From: Novimethylophilus kurashikiensis
GTDB lineage: Bacteria; Pseudomonadota; Gammaproteobacteria; Burkholderiales; Methylophilaceae
Length of the DNA stretch: 64,000 nucleotides
Direction of reading: 5' to 3'
Assembly (NCBI RefSeq): GCF_003112435.1
Contig: NZ_BDOQ01000007.1
Span: 161,410-225,409, forward strand
The notes beneath the pieces were generated by a model, which saw nothing but the letters and a program-made list of their open reading frames with translations, was not told the origin of the DNA and did no database searches. Position numbers and translations under genes: made by a program. This document shows positions 1-7,652 of this stretch, piece after piece. Within the stretch, counting starts at the first letter, position 1. Each line of letters starts with the position of its first letter.

Positions 1-393
1 AACCTTGTGACGTTCCCCTTCGAGCCTAAAGCCGCTTGGTTGCGGGAGCGGTATGGCGACGAGCATGTGCACACCAAACTGCTGAAAGGCCTACCGGGTG
101 ACACCATACATGCGGACAACGCCAACAACCTAACCCTCTGCCATCATCTACAAGATGAAGTTGGGCCGCCAGACTGTGAACCGGTAGGCAAGGTGCAGGA
201 AAAGGATAGCAAGGGACGACCCCTCTTTAGCTGGGTCCCGGCGAACCAGGGGTATGTGCTAAAAGCAGGTGAATACTGGGTATATTCTCCCCATCCCAAG
301 AGCCTGGACTCCCGGTACCACGGCCCCATTGAGAGCGCGAGCGTAACCGGAGTCGCAACCCCGATTTGGCTCTTCAGAATCGGCTCAAACTAA
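1..393 (+). CDS. S26-family conjugative signal peptidase (TrhF/TraF type), C-terminal part
   Basis: The frame is open from the left edge, so the N-terminal membrane anchor and the catalytic serine lie outside the window. What remains has the two C-terminal boxes of S26 peptidases: a lysine-containing box ending in KGLPGD (residues about 24-31 of the visible part), where the general-base lysine normally sits, and a box E-like SLDSRYHGPI near residue 103. In F- and R27-type systems such peptidases mature pilin or other transfer proteins in the inner membrane. Its place directly before traF and traH supports a mating-pair role. The GTG at base 7 is probably internal. Confidence 0.75.
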   Translation, partial: NLVTFPFEPKAAWLRERYGDEHVHTKLLKGLPGDTIHADNANNLTLCHHLQDEVGPPDCEPVGKVQEKDSKGRPLFSWVPANQGYVLKAGEYWVYSPHPKSLDSRYHGPIESASVTGVATPIWLFRIGSN

Positions 394-410
394 TACTGGT
401 GCGGAATACA

Positions 411-437
411 GGCATATTGGCTATACGCTGATATGCC
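411..437 (+). promoter_or_regulatory. CTATAC element inside a 7-base inverted repeat
   Basis: CTATAC lies at 421-426 and is flanked by GGCATAT (411-417) and ATATGCC (431-437), an exact 7-base inverted repeat centred on the hexamer. It is 80 bases upstream of the 506 gene. The CTATAC word recurs upstream of more than 20 genes in the window. The flanking dyad could be an operator. A small hairpin, GCCAAC/GTTGGC (461-476), lies in the leader. Confidence 0.4.
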
Positions 438-505
438 GCTTTGAATGTGGCACGCGGTATGCCAACAGGGGTTGGCGTCGCAGCCCAACAGGAGATTGAT
501 TAAAC

Positions 506-787
506 ATGGCCGAAGAAACCCAAACCGAACGCAAACGCGGTGGTCCGACCGAGAAAATGGTCGAGTCTGCGAAAAAGGCAGCCGAGCGCCACGGGGTTGC
601 CCTCCCTAAAGGATTCGACACCGACTTTGACACCTGCAAAGGGTTCCTGGATGTTTACCTGTCGAAGCCGACGCCTAAAGCGCTTTCATTCGCAGAAAGC
701 ATTGCGAAAGACAAGGGCCTCGAGCTGCCTGAAGTGGCTCGCAACAGTGCCAAGGACCTGAGTGCCTGGATTGACGCGAACAAGTAA
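506..787 (+). CDS. Small protein resembling the C-terminal tail repeats of topoisomerase III
   Basis: This 93-residue, charged, soluble protein has two related segments. Both start with a G/K-P-T-x-K-x(4-6)-A motif and end in an acidic helix (about residues 12-47 and 53-92). The same pattern (PTPKQ...A..GLELP...) is found at the C-termini of plasmid TopB topoisomerases and some primases, where it is thought to bind nucleic acid. Here it stands alone. An AGGAG sequence lies about 12 bases before the ATG. It sits between the peptidase and traF and ends in a clear terminator. Function unknown; a DNA-binding accessory role is inference. Confidence 0.6.
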   Translation: MAEETQTERKRGGPTEKMVESAKKAAERHGVALPKGFDTDFDTCKGFLDVYLSKPTPKALSFAESIAKDKGLELPEVARNSAKDLSAWIDANK

Positions 788-810
788 CCCGTCCTCGGCA
801 AAACCCGACA

Positions 811-836
811 CGCCTCGCACCAGCGGGGCGTTTTAT
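811..836 (+). terminator. Rho-independent terminator
   Basis: CGCCTCGC pairs with GCGGGGCG (one G-U pair) around a four-base loop, followed by TTTTATTTT. It closes the 506 gene before the traF promoter. Confidence 0.8.
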
Positions 837-841
837 TTTGC

Positions 842-870
842 TCGACGTATTTGGTATTTAACGATATACT
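842..870 (+). promoter_or_regulatory. Sigma70-like promoter of traF
   Basis: TCGACG (842-847) and TATACT (865-870) are separated by 17 bases. The likely start point is near 877, about 30 bases before the traF ATG. Confidence 0.6.
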
Positions 871-907
871 AGCATTACCTTCTAACCACCTACGTCTTGG
901 TGTGCCC

Positions 908-1996
908 ATGAAATTCATTGTATACGCATTGTCGGTTGCGGCAATGCTTATTGGCTCGTCGTTGAGCCATGCAGATAATACTCAGCCCGGTTCTGGCTCG
1001 GATGACATCAACCGTGCGCCTGCGCGCCAAGGCTGGCACTGGTACGTCGACCCTAAACCGGAAGAGAAGCCGGAAGAGGACCCTGAGCCTCCAAAACCGG
1101 AGGCGCCTAAGGCTGAGGAAAAGGAAAAACAGCCTATCGTCGTCATTTCAGGGGCTGTTAAGCCGGAAGATAAGTGCAAGACCAAGGATACTTGGGATGC
1201 AAACTGTGGCTTCGTCGACCCGGGTGATGATTTCGACTTTCAGGCCAAGGAGCGAGACAGCCTGCTGCAGATGATGAGCTTGCGCCCGGACAAGCCAGAG
1301 GCGGTTGAGGCGGCGCAGCGCTACATGAAGTGGGTGGTAGGCAAAGCCTCGCAGGCGGCCAATATGTGGTACTTCAACATGGTGCAGAAGCCTGACCTCG
1401 ACCCAACGGTCAAGAATCCTATCTCCGAGGTTGGCATTGCCTTGGCCTCTCGCGCGACGCAAGCAAACCAATACGAGTATTTCCGCATCATCCGGGAGGA
1501 GGGCGGCATCCTGTTCTTCTTCTCCCGCAGTGATTGCCAGTTCTGCCACGACCAAGCCCCGTATACCCGCCGCGTTGCCCGCACGATGGGCCTACGCGTG
1601 ATTAACATTCCTCTGGATGGCAAATGCCTACCAGGGTTCGAGGGTGATGATTGCGGTGACAATATCAAGCCTGAACAGGTCGCGGTTCTGCAGGTTCAGG
1701 TCGTACCGTCTCTGTTCCTGTTCGTGCCGTCTAACACATGGATTCGCTTGGGTACCGGCATGGTCTCGGACTCTACCATCCTGAGCAATACCGTTAACTT
1801 CTTCTCGGCATATCGTGCCGCGATGCTTGCCGGTCTGGACAACAGCAGTGGCGCTCGTCCGGCCGTTACGTTCGACCCTGAATTGAATGCGCGGCCGACG
1901 GGCACCGTCGCTGCCGACGGCTCGAAGCCCATCGCAGCCCCTGACCGCGAGCGCATGCTCGAGCTAATGGGCTATAACAAGAAGAAGACGAAATGA
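908..1996 (+). CDS. traF: TraF-like conjugal pilus assembly protein, thioredoxin fold
   Basis: This 362-residue periplasmic protein of the F-type mating-pair apparatus needs TraH and TraG partners, which follow directly. ATG 908 was chosen because it starts a good Sec signal peptide (cleavage near ...SLSHA at residue 22); an in-frame ATG at 851 would overlap the -10 box. A Pro/Glu/Lys-rich linker fills residues about 48-75. The thioredoxin-like domain carries an intact CQFC at residues 210-213. F-plasmid TraF lacks such a CXXC, so this version could be redox-active, perhaps shuffling disulfides in the cysteine-rich TraN and TraH. The stop overlaps the next start by four bases (ATGA). Confidence 0.9.
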   Translation: MKFIVYALSVAAMLIGSSLSHADNTQPGSGSDDINRAPARQGWHWYVDPKPEEKPEEDPEPPKPEAPKAEEKEKQPIVVISGAVKPEDKCKTKDTWDANCGFVDPGDDFDFQAKERDSLLQMMSLRPDKPEAVEAAQRYMKWVVGKASQAANMWYFNMVQKPDLDPTVKNPISEVGIALASRATQANQYEYFRIIREEGGILFFFSRSDCQFCHDQAPYTRRVARTMGLRVINIPLDGKCLPGFEGDDCGDNIKPEQVAVLQVQVVPSLFLFVPSNTWIRLGTGMVSDSTILSNTVNFFSAYRAAMLAGLDNSSGARPAVTFDPELNARPTGTVAADGSKPIAAPDRERMLELMGYNKKKTK

Positions 1997-2187
1997 CGGC
2001 TCCTGTGCGCTGCCGAGGCTGTGGCCATATCTACAGGGGTGTGGACTATAGCCCCAACTCTGTACCGAATGAAAACGGCTATTGCGGCTGGTGTTGCAAG
2101 GAAGGCGTCACCTCTGACGCAGAAATGGCCAAGATGGAAGCGCTTAATACCCAGCGTCACCAAGAAGATGAGGTCTATGACCATTAG
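1993..2187 (+). CDS. Small CxxC zinc-ribbon-like protein
   Basis: This 64-residue protein overlaps the traF stop by four bases, so it is probably translated by coupling. Two cysteine pairs, CRGC (residues 7-10) and CGWCC (31-35), suggest a single zinc ribbon. The tail is acidic and charged. There is no signal peptide. I do not recognise a named family. Its position between traF and traH suggests a transfer-related role, which is inference only. Confidence 0.65.
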   Translation: MTAPVRCRGCGHIYRGVDYSPNSVPNENGYCGWCCKEGVTSDAEMAKMEALNTQRHQEDEVYDH

Positions 2188-2200
2188 GAATTCTTAATGG
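2181..2200. repeat. 20-base near-perfect dyad before the traH promoter
   Basis: CCATTAGGAATTC and its near mirror form a 20-base dyad (CCATTA-G-GAATTC-T-TAATGG, one G-T pair). It includes the stop codon of the 1993 gene. There is no T-run, so it looks more like an operator than a terminator. It lies about 14 bases before a CTATAC element. Confidence 0.45.
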
Positions 2201-2213
2201 GGCAGGGGCGTTT

Positions 2214-2219
2214 CTATAC
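2214..2219 (+). promoter_or_regulatory. CTATAC element upstream of traH
   Basis: CTATAC (followed by T) lies 35 bases before the traH ATG. There is no convincing -35 box 17 bases upstream. Confidence 0.45.
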
Positions 2220-2253
2220 TCAGAAATATTAAGCATTGCAAGCGGAAGTCATC

Positions 2254-4155
2254 ATGCACAAAGCAAAATCATTTTTATTCGCCATGTTCATCGCTCTGGT
2301 CGGGGTGACCTTCAGCGCGAACGCTGAATCGCCGACGGCGAGCGGCATTTTTTCGACGATTGGTGGCTCTACGACTATCGATAAGGGTGGCGCAATTGAA
2401 AGCCAGGCTCGAAGCATCTATAGCTTGGGTGGGGGCATGAGTTCGTTCCACGGTAAGAAGGTGTCCCTGATTGCAGCGGACCCCCCGAGTTTTTCGGCAG
2501 GGTGTTCTGGCATTTCTTGGCACTTTGGCGGGTTCGCGTTTATCTCCGTGGACGAGATTCGCCAACTGGTCGAAGCGGTCGCACAGGCATCCTTGGGTGT
2601 GGCGGTCGACCTTGCGATGCAGACGCTTTGCCCGCAGTGCTATGCGGTGATGGCTAAGTTGCGTGAAATCGCCAATATGATGCGTAATGCTGCGGCCGAT
2701 TCATGCAAGATTGCCAAAAACTTTGGCTCAATTCTGCAAGCTCAAATGCCCGGACTATTCCAGCCAAGTGCTGCTGTGGAGGAGTGTGGTGTGGATTCGT
2801 CCGCGAATAATAGCTCCGACAGCTCAATGGGCGCCCAACTTAGCAATGGCCTTTGCTCAAGCCTCTCCAAAGCAGAATCCTTCCTGAATACAGCGGGAAC
2901 GGATGTCATGAACTTTCTAAATGGGCAGCCCACTAGTGATGGGAAGACTCCCAGCAAAGAAGAGCTGGAGAAGTATGGTAATACCACGTATGCGGCGTTA
3001 ACAGCCCTCGGCTACAAGGATGGCTTTGTCAAAGATGTCCTGCTGTCCTACTTGGGCATGCGCATCATTTTCCCGAATGCTGATAGCACCTGTGCTTCCG
3101 CATTCCAGAACTTCTCCGGCACGCCTAGTGGTGACCAACCGCAGAGCATGATTTTTGAAAATAATAGTTGGTCCCCGGCCCCTGGAACTAGTACTTCTGC
3201 AAATGGCAATCACGACATCGAAGTGACTGGCAGTTCTTCGTCAGATGCGCCACGTGTTACCGCCTCGACCGTAAACGAACCAGATGCAGAACCATCAGGA
3301 GCAACTAAAGCGGTAGGTACCGCCTGCGATGCCCCGCCTGTGCTAACGAGCACCCAAGAACTGGCGACTCTTATTGTTTGTGGTGCAGATGTAAATAAGG
3401 ATAAGGAACGATTAAAGCAGCGTTTCCCAAATGCACGTATCGAGGACTCTTCCTTGGATGCGATGTGCGGCAATGCGACTACGCAGGCATCTTCGTCTAG
3501 CAGCACTGGATGGCAAGCACTTGATTGGACGGGTGAAGCGAAGAACACAATGATTTATCACTGTGGGCAGGACTCGGCTGATTGCATGGAGCCTCAAATG
3601 ATGAAGCTTGAAGATGCGCTTAATCAGGACACAAGCAATGACACCAGCCCTTACACCGGATTGGCATGGATGGTTATGGATGCGCTTTACTCAGGCGTTC
3701 AAGCAGTCATTGATAACAAGCCCATGCCAGATAACACCGTGGCGATGCTGAACGGTGCGGGCTATCCACTGTATCGTCTGATTAACATGGCTGCCGTATA
3801 TCCAGGCATGACGGATGAATTACTGTCCGCGTATGGCGCTTCTATTTCGGTGCAGTTTGCAATTCAGTCCATCAGCAAGATTACGCTTCCAGGTGCGAAT
3901 CCTGCAATTTCGTACCTGCCTTCCAATGGGGTGTCGCAAGAGAAGTTGCTGCAATTCCGTGCTGACATCATGAATATCACGCGTCAGAACGACAAGATGG
4001 CTGACGACGTGCTGAAGCGTTTGAGTGAGAAGCGTGCGCTAGTGGATGCGATTGTTCAAGTTAACAAGGCATTGCAAGCTGAGGTTATATCTCAAGGCCT
4101 AGGCGGTAATGCTGACCTTGCTGTAAGCCTGAAAAAGCAACTTAACACGAAGTAA
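2254..4155 (+). CDS. traH: TraH-like conjugative pilus assembly protein
   Basis: This 633-residue exported protein is of the TraH family. F TraH is about 458 residues, so this one is enlarged. ATG 2254 follows GGAAG at a good distance and opens a signal peptide (cleavage after ...VTFSANA, about residue 24). A TTG 18 bases upstream is rejected. The N-terminal third carries family features, with CPQC (about residues 129-132) and later paired cysteines. The middle (about 290-420) is Ser/Ala-rich and looks like a low-complexity insertion. The C-terminal end is helical. It lies between traF and traG, the conserved F-type order. Confidence 0.88.
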   Translation: MHKAKSFLFAMFIALVGVTFSANAESPTASGIFSTIGGSTTIDKGGAIESQARSIYSLGGGMSSFHGKKVSLIAADPPSFSAGCSGISWHFGGFAFISVDEIRQLVEAVAQASLGVAVDLAMQTLCPQCYAVMAKLREIANMMRNAAADSCKIAKNFGSILQAQMPGLFQPSAAVEECGVDSSANNSSDSSMGAQLSNGLCSSLSKAESFLNTAGTDVMNFLNGQPTSDGKTPSKEELEKYGNTTYAALTALGYKDGFVKDVLLSYLGMRIIFPNADSTCASAFQNFSGTPSGDQPQSMIFENNSWSPAPGTSTSANGNHDIEVTGSSSSDAPRVTASTVNEPDAEPSGATKAVGTACDAPPVLTSTQELATLIVCGADVNKDKERLKQRFPNARIEDSSLDAMCGNATTQASSSSSTGWQALDWTGEAKNTMIYHCGQDSADCMEPQMMKLEDALNQDTSNDTSPYTGLAWMVMDALYSGVQAVIDNKPMPDNTVAMLNGAGYPLYRLINMAAVYPGMTDELLSAYGASISVQFAIQSISKITLPGANPAISYLPSNGVSQEKLLQFRADIMNITRQNDKMADDVLKRLSEKRALVDAIVQVNKALQAEVISQGLGGNADLAVSLKKQLNTK

Positions 4156-4171
4156 ACCTGAAAGATTTACG

Positions 4172-7165
4172 ATGAATGCTATAAACACTCGCCTGTGGGT
4201 TGTGCTCCTCGGCATCATGCTATGTGGCTTGATGCCAGGCCACGCCTTTGCCGAAAACATTATTGCGGCGCCAGGTGTAAATGGTAACGGGGACTCTGCT
4301 TGGACGGTTTATGCTTTTGGTAATGCTCAGGCAGTGGCAGACACGTTTCGCTCACTCAATAACTTCGCGACGTCTTCGCTGTTCCAGGGAATCGTTGGCT
4401 TTATAGCTGTCCTTGGAGCGCTTACGGTAGGCCTTGCAAGTGGATTCTCCTCGGCGATTGCAAAGAAGTTCATTGGCTATATCGTTTCGGTATACCTGAT
4501 TTGTTACGTTTTCTTTGGGGTTGGCAGTGGCGGCCCGGTGTCGGTGCTTGTTGAGGTTGAGGATACCGTCGACATGACCTGGAAAGCACCGGTAACTGTC
4601 CCGGCGGTCGTCGGCATTCCCGCGTCTGTAATCTCGACAGCTGGGTTTTTGATTACTCAACAGATTGAGGCAAGCTTTGCCATCCCTGACGAGTTGAAAA
4701 TGAGTAATGGGGCGCCATTCAATTTGGCGAGCTCGCTGCTCTCGGATGCCTCTCAAGCGCGTATTTCAGACCCTAACCTGTCCAGCTCTCTCGCTTACTA
4801 CGTGCAGGATTGCTTCATGCCGGCCGTGGCTCGAGGGGATTTGGTGGCAACGACTTTGACTCAGTCCACCAACTTCCTTCAAGATATCCGATGGGATTCA
4901 CAATCTGTTATGGTTATGACCACGCTTGGCGGTACGTTTACTGATGCAAGCGGCAACACCACTACCAATACAGCAGGAACGCCTTCATTGGTGACCTGCC
5001 AGGTGGCCTGGAACCTTATCAACGACAACGTGAACGCCAGCGCAGGTGCCGCGGACTTTCTGAAGAATGCCAGCGCATGGGCTAAGACGCCAGCTTTGTC
5101 GGTGGTTAATTCTGCGGCAGACAGTGTAGCGCAATGGGCCTCCAACAACGGGATTACCGACGGTGGAGCATTGGTGAAGCAAACGGCTGTGTTGGCCTCA
5201 TTCACTGGTGCCTTTAAGCAAGCAGCAGCTGCTACCGGAAACTCTGACTTTTTGACTGGGTTGAACGTAGCGCAGGCTCAACAACAGCAGACGGATGGCT
5301 GGATTATGGGCGCTGAGGTATTTAACCGCTCAATGGGGTACGTGTACGCCATCCTGCAGGTGTTCGTCTATGCCGCGACTCCTTTGGTGCTGGCCGCTGC
5401 GTTGGTCCCGGGCCTAGGCTTCGCGCTGTTGAAGAACTTCGGCCAGATTCTGCTCTGGATGGCTATTTGGCAGCCAATGCTTTCCATCGTGAACTTCATC
5501 GTGATTTCGATGCAGCAGTCAGACCTTGGCGGCGCGCTGTCTAACGGTGCTGGCCAATATGGGTTTACGTTATCCAATATGGGCGTCATTTCGCAGAAAA
5601 CAGCGAACATGCGTGCAGCTGCATTATTCATTGGCACCATGGTCCCGGCGTTGTCCTGGGGGCTGGTGAAGGGCTCTGTAGATTTCTCCCGGTTTGTGGG
5701 GGAGGCTGTGGGGGAGAAATTTGCTCACTCCGCAGCCCAGTCGTTGACCACGGGTAACTACAGCCTGAACCAAGCCTCGATGGATAGCTTTACAGCTAAC
5801 AAGCACTCCATCGGCACGACCGGGGATTGGGGTAACGGGTTTACCAATGCGGGTAGTGTTGGGGCCATCAATAATGCCAATACAATGGGCGGGAATATTG
5901 ATGCAGGTTTTAAGCAAAATCCCAATAGAGGCCTTTCGCGTGCAGATGGGGAAAATGAAGGTGGCTCCGCTGGGGACCAGTCTGCCAAGACAAGTGGCGC
6001 TCTGCATGCTGTGTCCGGCGGAAGCTCAGATGCATTGGCTAAATCAGGAGGGACATCAGAAAGCGGCGGCAATGCTCAAACATCCAGTGGCAACAGCAAT
6101 GTTAGCGTTGGCGCGGGAGTTGGCGGCAACCTAGGTGCATTGATTCCTGGGGGCGGAAGTAACCGAGGGGGACCAGCTGGCGCGAACACAGGTATGCCCA
6201 ATGTGCCAGGCGCCGTTCCTCAGGTAGCGCCACAGAATGGGTTGGTACAAGGTGCAAAAGCCGCGGCTAGAGGGGCTCTTGGCGCTATTAATGTGAATGG
6301 GGGTGTTTCTGCTGGCACAAGCCAGAACAACTCGAACACACATGGTACAAATGACAATACAGGCACGACAGGAACTAAGACCATTACAGGCTCAGTAACG
6401 GATACCGAGACGAATGGTGTTAGCAACAATAAGTCAGCTGGAACTACACACGGATACCAAAAGTCTGAGACCGTTACCACTACGGGTGTAACGTCTCTTG
6501 GCGACCGGGTAGCTGCTCTTGCTGCCGTCCGAGGTGAACGTAGCCATATGGGCAACTATGATAGCGGGCCTGCCATGGCGGGATGGCGTGAGACATCTGC
6601 TCCTGCTTTAAAATCACATGCAGGCCAACAAATGACCGAGCTAAACTCCCCTGGGGCTGTAGAAAATAAGGTTGCTGAAGAAAAGACGTCCATCGATAAG
6701 GAACACGACCAATACTCAAAAGAAGCCGAGGATAAAGCAAAGGTTGCTGATAAGAAGAAGGCTGAAGCCACGCAGGCCGCTGATGCTGAACGCGCTCACG
6801 CGGCAAAGGCTTTGAAATCGGAAAAGGGTGCAGCACAGGAAGGTGCGCTTCATCGCGCTGGTCGTGAACCGCATGTGGCTAAAGTAGTCGCGGGCGCAAA
6901 ACATGTTGCAGAGTCAGTAACCAATGCCACGGACAAACTTGAGCAAAAGTTCGCTGATGGAAAAGACGCCGCTAAGGAAATGGGCGCAAATGCAGCAACT
7001 AAGGCAGCCAATGTAGCATCTACCGTCAAGGAAAAGTACAAGGAGGGTAATGACAGTATGCGGGATGCTGCCGTCTCAGGCTTGGATAAAGTGAAGAACA
7101 TACTCCATCACCAGTCCACGCCGGCAGCCGCCCCTGACCACAGTCAGACGCAGACGCCGCGATAA
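4172..7165 (+). CDS. traG: TraG-like mating pair stabilization protein
   Basis: This 997-residue inner membrane protein is close to F TraG in length (938). It has an N-terminal signal/anchor (residues 1-28) and membrane segments near residues 68-90, 95-118, 385-410 and 415-450, matching the TraG N-terminal domain used in pilus assembly and mating-pair stabilization. After about residue 500 it is periplasmic in type: a Gly/Ser/Asn-rich low-complexity stretch (about 560-790), then a highly charged Ala/Lys/Glu helical region (about 840-975). It starts 16 bases after traH with a weak ribosome site, so coupling is likely. Confidence 0.88.
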   Translation: MNAINTRLWVVLLGIMLCGLMPGHAFAENIIAAPGVNGNGDSAWTVYAFGNAQAVADTFRSLNNFATSSLFQGIVGFIAVLGALTVGLASGFSSAIAKKFIGYIVSVYLICYVFFGVGSGGPVSVLVEVEDTVDMTWKAPVTVPAVVGIPASVISTAGFLITQQIEASFAIPDELKMSNGAPFNLASSLLSDASQARISDPNLSSSLAYYVQDCFMPAVARGDLVATTLTQSTNFLQDIRWDSQSVMVMTTLGGTFTDASGNTTTNTAGTPSLVTCQVAWNLINDNVNASAGAADFLKNASAWAKTPALSVVNSAADSVAQWASNNGITDGGALVKQTAVLASFTGAFKQAAAATGNSDFLTGLNVAQAQQQQTDGWIMGAEVFNRSMGYVYAILQVFVYAATPLVLAAALVPGLGFALLKNFGQILLWMAIWQPMLSIVNFIVISMQQSDLGGALSNGAGQYGFTLSNMGVISQKTANMRAAALFIGTMVPALSWGLVKGSVDFSRFVGEAVGEKFAHSAAQSLTTGNYSLNQASMDSFTANKHSIGTTGDWGNGFTNAGSVGAINNANTMGGNIDAGFKQNPNRGLSRADGENEGGSAGDQSAKTSGALHAVSGGSSDALAKSGGTSESGGNAQTSSGNSNVSVGAGVGGNLGALIPGGGSNRGGPAGANTGMPNVPGAVPQVAPQNGLVQGAKAAARGALGAINVNGGVSAGTSQNNSNTHGTNDNTGTTGTKTITGSVTDTETNGVSNNKSAGTTHGYQKSETVTTTGVTSLGDRVAALAAVRGERSHMGNYDSGPAMAGWRETSAPALKSHAGQQMTELNSPGAVENKVAEEKTSIDKEHDQYSKEAEDKAKVADKKKAEATQAADAERAHAAKALKSEKGAAQEGALHRAGREPHVAKVVAGAKHVAESVTNATDKLEQKFADGKDAAKEMGANAATKAANVASTVKEKYKEGNDSMRDAAVSGLDKVKNILHHQSTPAAAPDHSQTQTPR

Positions 7166-7181
7166 GCTAGGCAAGATAGAC

Positions 7182-7207
7182 AAAAGGCCGGAAATTCCGG
7201 CCTTTTG
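7182..7207. terminator. Bidirectional terminator between traG and the 7210 gene
   Basis: AAAAGGCCGG and CCGGCCTTTT form a long stem with A- and T-tracts on both sides. It can serve both convergent genes. Confidence 0.9.
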
Positions 7208-7209
7208 TT

Positions 7210-7443
7210 TTACATCACAGAGAGGAGTCCCCAGACAACTGCGCCTGCGAGCGCAACCCATAGGGCAAGCTTTGTCATGCCCCAGGAGAATCTGATAACT
7301 GGCGCCACCATCGCCTTGGCCTTCGCGTACATCACGCGATTCTTAGGCTCCGGCTCGGCGGGAAATTCAGCGCTGGAAAGCTTTTCCATCTCGTAATGCA
7401 GCCCTGGAATTTTGATTTCGTTCTGGGCGGAATTCGTATTCAT
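7210..7443 (-). CDS. Small single-pass membrane protein
   Basis: This 77-residue protein is encoded opposite to the surrounding tra genes. Residues about 50-75 form one membrane helix. The N-terminal 48 residues are polar and probably cytoplasmic. I do not recognise a family. A weak AGAGG precedes the start. It faces away from traI across an AT-rich, palindrome-containing region, so it could be an entry-exclusion or regulatory partner of the transfer genes. That is speculation. Confidence 0.55.
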   Translation of the reverse strand: MNTNSAQNEIKIPGLHYEMEKLSSAEFPAEPEPKNRVMYAKAKAMVAPVIRFSWGMTKLALWVALAGAVVWGLLSVM

Positions 7444-7505
7444 GATGCTACTTAACGACCTCTAAAGTTGACCACAGTATTTAGTGGCTAGGTGATGCTT
7501 CAGCT

Positions 7506-7540
7506 ACTAAATTTAGTTCATGGTTAAGTTATATCATGAA
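7506..7540. promoter_or_regulatory. Paired palindromes in the divergent intergenic region before traI
   Basis: ACTAAATTTAGT (7506-7517) is a perfect 12-base palindrome. It is followed at once by TTCATG-N12-CATGAA (7517-7540). The region 7444-7652 is AT-rich, holds no gene, and separates the divergent 7443 and traI starts. Operator function is inferred. Confidence 0.4.
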
Positions 7541-7600
7541 CTGTAAATAATGTCAAGCACTATTTATGATTACGCTTGTCGGCAAAGCATGTATTTCAGC

Positions 7601-7631
7601 CTATACATGTGGTGGCCGCTAAGCGGCTTTT
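7601..7631 (+). promoter_or_regulatory. CTATAC element and leader hairpin of the TraI-like gene
   Basis: CTATAC lies at 7601-7606, 47 bases before the ATG at 7653. Just downstream, GCCGC-TAA-GCGGC (7615-7627) followed by TTTT resembles a small terminator within the leader, so an attenuator is possible. Confidence 0.4.
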
Positions 7632-7652
7632 AATATTGGCAAGGTGTTTATC

